DNA of 26,816 bases from Sphaeroforma arctica JP610 (lineage: Eukaryota; Opisthokonta; Ichthyosporea; Ichthyophonida). The notes under the pieces are model-generated. The model was not told where the DNA came from and did not search any database. It worked only from the letters and a program-made list of their open reading frames with translations. The stretch is taken from NCBI RefSeq assembly GCF_001186125.1, contig NW_014040254.1, positions 1 to 26,816 of the forward strand, read 5' to 3'. Both the position numbers and the translations under genes were made by a program. Shown piece by piece: positions 1-16,755 of the stretch. The number at the start of each line of letters is the position of its first letter. The first letter of the stretch is position 1.

Positions 1-312
1 TTAGGTTAGCCTTGGGTGTGTGAATTAGGTTAGCCTTAGGTGTGTGAAATAGGTTAGCCTTAGGTGTGAGAATTAGGTTAACTCTGGGTGTGTGAATAAG
101 ATGAGCCTTTGGTGTATGAATTAGGTTAGCCTTAGTTGTGTGAATTAGGTTAGCCTTAGGTGTGTGAATTGGGTTAGCCTTATGTGTGTGAAATAGGTTA
201 GCCTTAGGTGCGTGAATTGAGTTAGCCTTAGATGTGTGAATTAGGTTGGTCTTAGGTGTGTGAATTAGGATAGCCTTAATTGTGTGAATTAGAATAGTCT
301 TAAGTGTGTGAA
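1..312. repeat. 24-bp minisatellite, 13 units
   Basis: Thirteen consecutive 24-base units fill positions 1-312 with no gaps. The consensus reads TTAGGTTAGCC then TTAGGTGTGTGAA, with a few substitutions per unit. The array is cut by the window edge, so its true length is unknown. It lies beyond the 3' end of the minus-strand gene. The TTAGG core looks telomere-like, but the unit as a whole is not a simple telomere repeat. Confidence 0.95.
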
Positions 313-512
313 TTTCACGTGTGGTCAGGTGCAGTGCAGTGGGTGCAAGTGTGCGCCCATTGGTCGCCACACAACTGTCGATATAACGCCAATTCAACAC
401 ACAACAACCGACTCATCCATTCACACACTCACAATACTCAGCGGGTGCACTTTCGTGTGTATTGGTCAAAGGGATACCCCTGCAGATACGTGGGTAGGTC
501 TTTGTTCTACCC

Positions 513-716
513 CTAAAACCCTAGAACAGGGCCGCATGACTCACCGGGTGCCCTGTCCTTCGCGCGTCCGGCCCTTCTGATGCGCTGGTTGCGTCGCTTG
601 TGCTCCTTCTCTTGCTCCGCCTTCACTTCACTGCGAATGCGACGCTCTCGCAACGCAGAGACGGGATGGTACCAGAACCCGAACTTGCCTGTGCATTTCG
701 CGTTACCGCAATTGAT
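513..716 (-). CDS. SAP-J gene exon 5: last Cys pair, basic tail, stop
   Basis: Acceptor CTATATTGCAG|ATCAAT in phase 0. It encodes INCGNAKCTGKFGFWYHP, then a strongly charged helix rich in Arg, Lys and Glu (about residues 278-315), ending GPVLGF-stop. The last codons and the stop lie in a CTAGGGTTTTAG stretch, so the C-terminus was probably shaped by a telomere-like insertion or slippage. Confidence 0.8.
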   Translation of the reverse strand: MNCGNAKCTGKFGFWYHPVSALRERRIRSEVKAEQEKEHKRRNQRIRRAGRAKDRAPGESCGPVLGF

Positions 717-941
717 CTGCAATATAGGGCCAATAATTGGGTCTGGATAAATACAATGAAAGGTTGATTCGGGGTGCTGAAGACCAGACTGTATACCTGA
801 TGCCGACGACAGCCGGTTGATTCGCCTTCGAAAAAGGAGTTGAATGTGTATATGTGTAAACCAAATATATGCAAGTGCACATAGCAGTGCATGACTTTCG
901 TGGGTGTGTGTGTGTGTGTGTGTGTATATGTATGTGTGTGA

Positions 942-985
<44 letters not shown>

Positions 986-3900
986 TCCATGTGTGTGTGT
1001 AAGTGTGTGTGTGTGATCCGTGTGTGTGTGTGTGTATGTAATCTCTGCGTGTGTGTGTGTGTGTAGGTAACCATCGATGTTCAGGTAGACATTTGAACAT
1101 CTCTTGCATGCAAATCACACCACTTGTACCTCGAAATAACACCTTGGCTGTTATAAGACAGAGCGTGTATAGCAAACCCGATCACAATCTGTCACTGCAG
1201 AACAATCATCACAATGCACACTGCAAGTGAGTGTGCTGTCGAAGGGTGCGCAGATGTATCATTGTCTGTCGTGTTGTGTCTGACATACACTTTGCCCCTA
1301 CTGAATAATTGCGGACAAGCCGGTATATACGCACGTGTACATTTGACACTCTCTAACATAACAGTTATCACGCACACACATACGTACACCATAGGTATAC
1401 ACATACATCTACATCAACATACAACTCGGCTGCTGCTGGATGCATCACACCCGAGCAGCTCTTACCACTTGTATGCATCTCTAGGTATGCAAAGAGCAAT
1501 AGCAGACACTGAGGTCATGTGAAGACAAGCAGCAGCACACGAGGCTCATGCATGTACACACGTGCAGTGAATAGAAATACCAGACACAGAACATCCTCAC
1601 AGGTACACACACTGTGTGTACACATCTGCACACACCTGTCGATGGTAGTCACTTGGATCGTAGTCGAATTCCTTATCACACAATGGGCAGTGATGAACAG
1701 CGGTGACACAGCCGAAGCGCAGCAGACAGCCACCGCACCCGTACTGCTTAATACCCATCATGAAAAAGTTATATGCCTACAAGCAACATACACGATAGAA
1801 CCACAGCACAAGGAGTGAAAGGAGTGGAAGGGGTTAATACTTAATACCCATCATGAAGAAGTTATACGCCTACAAGCAACACACACAATAGAGCAACAGC
1901 ACGAGGAGTGGAAGGAGTGGAAGGGAGAAATACAAGCAACACGCACGATAGGACAACACAAGGAGTGGAAGGAGTGGAAGGGGATAATACAAGCAATACA
2001 CACGATAGAACAACCGCACAAGGAGTGGAAGAGGTAAATAAAAGCAACAGACACGATAGAACAACATCTCAAGGAGTGGAAGGAGTGGAAGGGGTTAATG
2101 CTTAATACCCATCATGAAGAAGTTACACGCCTACAACCAACACACACGATAGAACAGCACAAGGAGTGAAAGGAGTGGAAGGGGTTAATGCTTAATACCC
2201 ATCATGAAGAAGTTACACGCCTACAAGCAACACACACGATAGAGCAACAGCACAAGGAGTGGAAGGAGTGGAAGGAGTTAATACTTAATTAAAACCCTAA
2301 AACCCTACAAGTAACACAAAAACGCACAATAGTACAAGGAGTGGAATACCGCAGGAGGGGCAGACGAATAGATGTGAGGCAATGTAATATAACACACATA
2401 CCACAAACCCACACACACACAACTGTATTACTCACAACATACATAGCAGACACTCACCAGCGAGACGGCATCAACCTATCAGCCATATACATCCATGCCC
2501 AACTCACACCCAGCAGACACTATATTCACACACAAACACTGAACACCGCCCACATCCCCAGACTTCAAGTACACTCCAGATATAAACAAGGCCAAACTCC
2601 TCTAAACCCTAAAACCCTAAAACCCTAGAACCCTGAAACGTATGCACTAACCCCCTTCTCCAGACCGAGGTCCGGCGTGTTCCATGGGATGTGGCATTTG
2701 GGGCAGTAGATGTGAGTCTCGTAGCAATTGTCATTCGATCGCTCCACGCGCTCAGCCTTCTTGCGCTTGCCCGATGGTACATCGTCATCTACGCAGTGCC
2801 AAATAAAGACATTAGCACTACAGTACAACCCAATTCACGCGACACACATGTGACAGCAGAAACGACGCATATGACAACAGAAATGACACATGTGACAGCA
2901 GAAATGACACATGACAGCAGAAACGACACATATGACAGCAGAAATGACACATATGACAGCAGAAATGACACATATGACAGCAGAAATGACACACACGACA
3001 GCAGAAATGACACATATGACAGCAGAAACGACACATATGACAGCAGAAATGACACATGTGACAGCAGAAATGACACATGACAGCAGAAATGACACATATG
3101 ACAGCAGAAATGACACATATGACAGCAGAAACGACACATATGACAGCAGAAATGACACATTTGACAGCAGAAATGACACATGTGACAGCAGAAATGACAT
3201 ATATGACAGCAGAAACGACACATATGACAGCAGAAACGACACATATGACAGCAGAAATGACACATAGGACAGCAGAAATGACACATATGACGGCAGCACA
3301 ACAGCGCTACCAATCCACCACCACGCGGGTGTGAAGTGTCAACAGAAACAATACCACACACACTCCATTTGCTGACCTTAGAGCTCAATCATTTCGATGC
3401 TCAAGCGCAGGCCGGCGAGTGCGCGAGCACAATCACCTGACCACGTATGTACAATGGCACAAACATGTACTATTGCGAATGGCACAACCATGTACAAGTC
3501 TGAATGGCACACACGTATTAAATTGCGGATGATGCAGGCAGAGCCAATTATATACGCTGTTATCGCGACCATCAGCAGCACTAGATTTAGTGATCGACTA
3601 CAATGCAAATAAACGCAGCTACTGTTAACCACTACACTGTCCATACGGAATGACATGCATCAACGTATTCTACATCACCTTCCTCCTCTGGATTAGAAAG
3701 CGTATCAAACGCATTGACGAGTGCCTGGAAAGCAGCCTTGCTCTCGGCACTGCTATCGTGCTTGTCGGGATGAATCTTTAGACTCAGCTTCAGATACGCT
3801 TTACGCATAGCCGCCACAGAGCTCGCAGATGTGATGGGCACTCCAGCAAGTGACAGCAGAATGGCGTGCTCGTCCTGGTAGCGTATGATGTCGTCTATTA

Positions 3901-4868
3901 ACGTTTTGGCATTGCCGCCCCCGGCACCGGCTGAAGGAGTTTCTTCCTTCACGGCACTGTGTGTTGTAGAGGGATGGAAGCACATTGGTATGAGATAGTA
4001 GATGATATACACCGTACGTCGACGGAGATAGATGTACAAACGATTATGGTTAGAGAGACGCAATCACTTCGCAAACTCACGTACAACAAATACGTAACGC
4101 TAGAACTTAGTACGCGCACAGAGGGTAAACCCGCACATGTATGATGTCAGGGACACGCATACGAGCAGCACCACAGCATGCAGCAGAGTGTGGATGAAGT
4201 GACTAAGTGCCCCCAAGAGTGTTGGTTAGTGTGAGACTAAGACTGACCATCTGGTCGAGTGCGCGTGGTAAACGTAAGAGGGTGCAACATTATACTACAA
4301 CCAGTGCAACCAGTACCCCTCGCAATACAAATGCAATGCTCATGTGACATATATCGATTGAAAAGGCTAACGACACGTGCCCAACCTAACATAAAACCAG
4401 ACAACTCGAATAAACCCTAAAACCACCAATCACAAGTGCATTCCATATCATATGCGCGATTCAAACTCCTGCCCATATCAAAACACAGCGCATGGCATCC
4501 ACATACATTGTATGTCAAACTATTCTTCAAACTCGCAATACATACAACACTCACAGACTGCATCTGTTTTTAGCCACACAACCCATCCGTATCTCCATCC
4601 CGATCACAACACACCTATCGCCCTTCTGATTGCGCAGGTGATGTGCCAGTCTCGGCATAAGCTCACTCTTGTCACCAATTGGCGACAACCCGTACGATGC
4701 CAAAGCTTTCCTAATTTCCGATACGCTCATGGCCTTCACCTGCAGCGCTTCTTGGAAGTTAATGCACGATTCGTTGGGGCTGCCCTTGTGACATGCGTCT
4801 GTGCATGGATCTTTGGCCTTTGCACAGGGACAAGTTGCACACTTGCCGCGACAATTGCATTCAGCCAT
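513..4868 (-). CDS. SAP and J-domain protein with Cys-rich ends (5 exons)
   Basis: Five exons on the minus strand (4868-4615, 3956-3679, 2788-2652, 1743-1636, 716-513) join with GT/AG borders and matching phases (2, 1, 0, 0) into 326 residues. Domain order: a Cys cluster (residues 4-35, CNCRGKCATCPC...CTDACHKG), a SAP helix-turn-helix (about 46-80), a J domain (about 112-175, HPD at 147-149), then four Cys pairs CPKC, CGGC, CPLC and CGNAKC, probably two zinc ribbons, and a basic Arg/Lys/Glu tail. From family knowledge, SAP domains bind DNA or RNA and J domains stimulate Hsp70 ATPase, so a nuclear or RNA-linked co-chaperone is an inference. I do not recognise an orthologue by name. The start is the ATG before the Cys cluster (context AAC ATG G); the reading frame further upstream is only a CA microsatellite. 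The stop codon falls inside a telomere-like TTTTAGGG motif. Confidence 0.82.
899..1066. repeat. (TG)n-rich microsatellite in SAP-J intron 4
   Basis: A long run of TG dinucleotides broken by TATG, GATCC and AAG. It lies inside the intron between exons 4 and 5 (717-1635) and makes spurious His-Thr reading frames on the minus strand. I see nothing else in this intron. Confidence 0.95.
1636..1743 (-). CDS. SAP-J gene exon 4: two CxxC pairs
   Basis: Acceptor ATTAAGCAG|TACGGG, donor CGACAG|GTGTGT; exactly 36 codons. It encodes YGCGGC, a hydrophobic stretch LLRFGCVTAVHH, CPLC and then DKEFDYDPSDYHRQ. The CxxC-hydrophobic-HCPxC layout recalls a zinc ribbon, and faintly a LITAF domain, but it is too short for the latter to be claimed. 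Confidence 0.75.
1747..2290. repeat. Higher-order minisatellite in SAP-J intron 3
   Basis: About seven units of roughly 50-95 bp, built from a long part (CTTAATACCCATCATGAAGA, then GTTACACGCC) and a short part (CAAGCAACACACACGATAGA, then AAGGAGTGGAAGGAGTGG). Four units carry both parts and the middle ones only the short part. Read on the gene's strand, the long part ends GATGGGTATTAAG and abuts the acceptor (ATTAAGCAG|TAC), so the array reaches within a few bases of the splice site. Confidence 0.88.
2289..2309. repeat. Interstitial telomere-like motif
   Basis: Two tandem AAAACCCT repeats sit at the edge of the intron 3 minisatellite. Confidence 0.75.
2602..2640. repeat. Interstitial telomere-like repeats beside exon 3 donor
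   Basis: Four to five CCCTAAAA-type repeats, partly decayed to CCCTAGAA and CCCTGAAA. On the gene's strand they read as TTTTAGGG units that begin about 12 nt after the exon 3 donor. Confidence 0.85.
2652..2788 (-). CDS. SAP-J gene exon 3: basic linker and first CxxC
   Basis: Acceptor CTGCGTAG|ATGACG, donor GGGG|GTTAGT. Encodes an acidic-to-basic linker (DDDVPSGKRKKAERVER) and the first zinc-ligand pair, IYCPKCHIPW. GC-rich and codon-like compared with the repeat-filled introns on both sides. Phases 1 in and 0 out agree with exons 2 and 4. Confidence 0.8.
2844..3298. repeat. 21-bp minisatellite in SAP-J intron 2
   Basis: About 21 units of ACATATGACAGCAG followed by AAATGAC, with two shortened units. 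Because 21 is a multiple of three the array stays open in several frames on both strands and yields heptapeptide repeats such as MTAEMTH. It is intronic: exons 2 and 3 join in phase across it. It ends about 50 nt short of the exon 3 acceptor. Confidence 0.93.
3679..3956 (-). CDS. SAP-J gene exon 2: J domain
   Basis: Acceptor CAACACACAG|TGCC, donor GAAG|GTGATG. After a Gly/Ala linker it encodes the J domain: helix I around TLIDDIIRYQDEHAILL, helix II AAMRKAYLKLSLKIHPDK with the HPD tripeptide that contacts Hsp70, and helix III SKAAFQALVNAFDTLSNP. The entry phase (1 nt) and exit phase (1) match the flanking exons exactly. Confidence 0.9.
3957..4614. other. SAP-J intron 1
   Basis: The 658-nt first intron is the only one in this gene with neither a tandem array nor a long microsatellite. 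It holds one telomere-like motif near 4412-4425 (TAAACCCTAAAACC) and nothing else that I recognise. Confidence 0.6.
4615..4868 (-). CDS. SAP-J gene exon 1: Cys cluster and SAP domain
   Basis: Encodes residues 1-84 plus two bases of codon 85. The Cys spacing (CxC, CxxCxC, CxxxCH) resembles half of a tesmin/TSO1-type CXC motif, a metal-binding fold; this is similarity by eye. The SAP segment reads MSVSEIRKALASYGLSPIG followed by DKSELMPRLAHHL, matching the family pattern of two helices around a GL.GxK turn. The donor is GATAG|GTGTGT. The plus-strand reading of the same bases is a shadow. Confidence 0.82.
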
Positions 4869-5696
4869 GTTGCGTTTATGTGTGTCTGTGTGTAGTGTGT
4901 GTGTATGTGTGTGTGTCTGTGTGTATATGTGTGCGTTGCTTTCGCTCGTCTCCACAGTAAACCCTCTTCTTAGTCTGTAAACTAATAAGTATTAAATTAT
5001 ATATATTTATATATATTTTAAAATGTCACTCAAGTGTCTGAAATATTATTTTTGGAATAAAAATATAGAACACTGGGCAGTGGCCAGTACACTTTACCGG
5101 CCCACTCTTTGCGTACTATGACCAAATATAGCTGCTGTACATTTTAGCGGTCTTCTATGGCCTGACCGCGTCATTGATCTGTCATCAACTCATCATGTGC
5201 TGCGGCTTCACCTTTGTCTTATATTTGTATTCGAGGCAATATATCATAGTAATAAATACATGCTACAATAAATATCATAGATACTTATATGTGTGGATAT
5301 CTATCCCTATTGTGATATTACTACAGCCCTGTACACATTCTTCACATATAGACATAGATTAATGCTATCGCATGTATGGATGGATGTATATATATATGTG
5401 TGTGTGTATGTGTGTAGATATCTAACCAAACTGAGAACAAACCGATGTAAACCTGTGTGTTCCATTCATATATAGACAACGACCCATGTGCTTTTTAAAA
5501 TAACACAAACACAGACTGGTACTTATGACACTTCTGTCTATACCCACACAAATAGACATATCTGCATACTCACTTTCTCAGATTTGTTGAACACGCATAG
5601 TCCGTAGACGCTTACGGTGCACGGGGAGCTACCCTGTAATACGTAAACAGATTTGACTCTCCTGCTATTGAGTGTAAAGACTGTGTAAACCCCACG
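4869..5696. promoter_or_regulatory. Divergent intergenic region of the two host genes
   Basis: The SAP-J gene (minus) and MTG2 (plus) start head to head about 830 bp apart, so this stretch should hold both promoters. A TG/CA microsatellite (about 4880-4930) lies just upstream of the SAP-J start codon and would be in its 5' UTR. An AT-rich block at 4979-5065 has TATATATTTATATATA-type sequence. No specific factor site can be claimed. Confidence 0.45.
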
Positions 5697-14029
<8,333 letters not shown>

Positions 14030-14041
14030 CCACCGCAAGCT

Positions 14042-14065
14042 AAACCCCTAAACCCTAAATCCTAG
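14042..14065. repeat. Telomere-like motif just after MTG2 stop
   Basis: TAAACCCCTAAACCC then TAAATCCTAG, about 13 nt downstream of the stop codon. Same motif class as at 512-530, which overlaps the stop of the SAP-J gene. Confidence 0.75.
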
Positions 14066-15512
14066 AGCAAGTTGTAACTCTATGGTATCGAGGAACAACA
14101 ACAATTACTGCTACTGCCGCGAATGAATGAGTTTCTCTCTGCAGGCTCGTACATGGCCACCACGGCAGGAGGCCGTACCTTTGCACTCACGAAATGTGAC
14201 CGTAGCAAGCAGTTTTTATCTACAGGTTGACAACACATGGCCACCGCAGGCATGTAGTTTCTGAAGATCACAGCAGGCGATTTGCTCTTTTAGATTCGAA
14301 ATAGGACAACAAGCCAGCTGTATCGTCAAGTTCACTATGGTATCCACAGCAATCGAATTGCTTCAGTGTTATCAAAGGATAACGTCCATTACTGCAAGGG
14401 ATGAGGCCTTGATATCAGCTTGCTGGAGCGCAGCCGTGTCTGTGGGCCAATCGCGTCACTATCAGCGTCCGGACGTACGGCTATACTATTGAACGACCAA
14501 TTCTGCCATTGCACTAGGTGTGTAAAAGTGCACGACGGCATGTGAGAAAGACCACTGCTCAGTATGAAGTATGTGACACTCTTTAAATGCGTCGACAATC
14601 ACTTCCTACTGGTGATCGGATAGTAAGTAAAGGACGGTATAACATACACCCAGTTGATTCCTACGAGTCTGTGCACCTGACGATGCTGCAACAGGCGATT
14701 CGCTGGTTTTGTCGATGTACAAAGTGGACAATATCGGGATACACACTAAGCATCACGCAGCTGGAAGGCCACTGCGACTGAATTCGCGCACAGCGATGGG
14801 CCTTGCTCACCCCAACTACTTCTAGCTGCGTTCTCAACCTTTCCGTTAAATGGGCTTAGGTCTCTGCTATAGGATCAACACTAGTTCCAGAGTCCAGCCG
14901 TTTTACTTTATGTCTGCGATGTCTGACAATTTCTGCAGTCTGAGACGCGCCAAGGCCCGACAAGAGTGCTAGGACTAGCTTGAATATCACGATGGTTTTC
15001 TGTGCAGTTGTTGCGTAAGGACAAGAAGACTATCTAAATAGTGTCTACGAAAAGTGCAGAGACATCCGAATCGTACAGTTTGTCTACTGCAGACGATTTA
15101 GAGAGTAGTTTGTAGGCATTTCGATAACTAATCTAATTTGGAATAAATTTAAATACCATTGTTTTATGCGCACGGTGACATACAGATGATAAGGTTAGTT
15201 TCGAGCCATCAGCCCATCACCCTCGAATACATTCAAATCTGATTTATAGAAGCCGACCGAAAAAAGTACATAGTTGAGTACCCTTCGAAGCATTCAATAG
15301 TATATTTACACCTCAATTTTATAATAGCCAGTAAACCAGCATGAAATTATGAAGTCTATTGGCTTATCTTTACATGTGTGACTAGTCTCATCAGGTCTAG
15401 TGCAGACGATGATTTGACTTGTCTAACTGCTGGATTTCATGACATAACTGCCCTCTCCGATTGAACGTAAATTCTTTACCGGAACGGCCGGATTTTTGGC
15501 TGAATATATATA

Positions 15513-15553
<41 letters not shown>

Positions 15554-16317
15554 GGTGTTGCTGAAAACTGTATCGAACCTTCTGTGAAGACTGTACAAGT
15601 ATAATTTGATGCGCACTTGTGCAGTTTACTTCACCAAAATATTTATCGCAATGTGCACAAAACTTCAAGTTTTTTTTTATAGTACGAAGCGCATCCCCCG
15701 CACTTCACATTGCCACAGTACAGCGCGCATCTTCGTACCTCTTGCACTTCTTCAACGAGTATTAAGTCACACCTGAACAATTGCCAAGTTGCCATGGCAG
15801 CAAGCTATACTGGTTCTACCATGGCGTCAAATGATTAGTGGACGACTTGGTCTTTGGGGCAATGCTGTTGGGAGTGATTGGCTGCGAGTACTTTTGGTGA
15901 TTGTGAGGGTTGTCGTAACCGTTGCGCTCATTATTGATGTAGATGTTGCCGTGTTCGCAAGAACAGGTTGCGGTGCAACAGACTTTGGCAACGTAGTGCT
16001 TGTTTGCGTAGATGCAGTTGGGGCACTGGAACTGGCTGTTGCACTATTATCCTCAACGTGGCACTGGCCGTTGCAAGGCTTTAGGTAAAGCAGTGATTGT
16101 CGGGCTGGGTATTATAAACACAATGCTGGTGGAAGGACTAGCAATTATATTGAGGCATGAGACAATATAGGCTCTATCTGACGATGGTGATGAACTCCGC
16201 CCGATGTATGGTTAGGAGGGGCACTCACACTAGCCTTTGCGCTAACTGAAAGCCAGAGGGGTTCCGCTAGGTCTCAACATAGGGAAGGCGCTTATCGAGG
16301 GTGTTTAGATACAACTT
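14066..16317. other. Intergenic stretch without a supported gene
   Basis: About 2.25 kb. It holds a TA microsatellite (15504-15552) and a weak Ser/Thr-rich minus-strand frame near 15831-16118. The rest reads as stop-ridden, non-repetitive sequence with short open frames of no recognisable family. It may be decayed transposon or gene remnants; nothing firm can be said. Confidence 0.5.
15504..15552. repeat. (TA)n microsatellite
   Basis: About 49 bases of alternating TA with one interruption (TATCTATA). Confidence 0.97.
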
Positions 16318-16755
16318 TGTGTTAGAGTGTAATGTGGGGGACTTATAGGTAAAGTGAATATGTATCTAAAGAGTGGCGTGTTCGTTATTTATGATCTCAC
16401 CCTCAGTTATGTACTGATGGTGTCTGTACTAGTTCTCGACCACGGGTTAGCCAGGGTAAAAACTCATGATCAGTATGAGAAACCTTATAATACACTTTAG
16501 TACTCTGATATATTTCTAGAAATTAATATTCCACTTTCTTTGTTACGAGTTGTATGAGTGTAATGTGGGGGTGTGTTTGAAAGAATTTATCCCTGATCTC
16601 ACCCTCAGTTGAATAATGATGGTTTGTGTAAATACTAGTGTTCAACCACTTGGGTTGGCCAGGGTTAAAACTCATATGATCAATTTAAGAACTCTTATGC
16701 AGAACACTTAGGACTCTGGTATATTTTTAGAATTATATATATCACTTTCTCTGTT
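16318..16755 (+). repeat. 5' LTR-like repeat with internal tandem duplication
   Basis: Two tandem copies of a roughly 200-230 bp segment (about 16318-16547 and 16548-16755). Each has GAGTGTAATGTGGGGG, a CTCACCCTCAGTT box, a GGGTTAGCCAGGGT or similar box, and CACTTTCTTTGTTACG. The 3' region from 25797 holds a diverged third copy, GGAGTATAATGTAGTAG, GACTGGCCAAGGTAAAAC and GTATGAGAAACCTT. Downstream CTCGGG-rich short repeats (about 16770-16910) have counterparts at 26080-26180. Confidence 0.6.

Noticed and set aside
513-1175. 220-residue minus-strand frame rich in His-Thr
   Set aside because: Only its last 67 codons are exon 5; the rest is the TG/CA microsatellite of the intron.
1636-2788. LITAF domain in the SAP-J C-terminus
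   Set aside because: The CxxC pairs are present, but the hydrophobic insert is too short and split differently; described only as zinc-ribbon-like.
2789-3388. 199-residue Cys-rich minus-strand frame (CHFCCHM repeats)
   Set aside because: It is the 21-bp intronic minisatellite read in an open frame; exons 2 and 3 join in phase across it.
3378-3656. Possible extra SAP-J exon ending ALAGLRLSIEMIEL
   Set aside because: Codon-like and GC-rich near 3385-3430, but it ends in a stop in the only good frame, and exons 2 and 3 already join in phase without it.
4452-4895. 147-residue plus-strand frame opposite SAP-J exon 1
   Set aside because: Shadow of the SAP exon; no family features of its own.
15423-15668. 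C2H2-like text CAHCDKYF...AH on the minus strand
   Set aside because: Isolated, followed by the TA microsatellite, with no second finger or supporting context.
14066-15800. Decayed transposon or gene between MTG2 and the LTR element
   Set aside because: Short open frames only; no motif of any family could be recognised, so no call was made.
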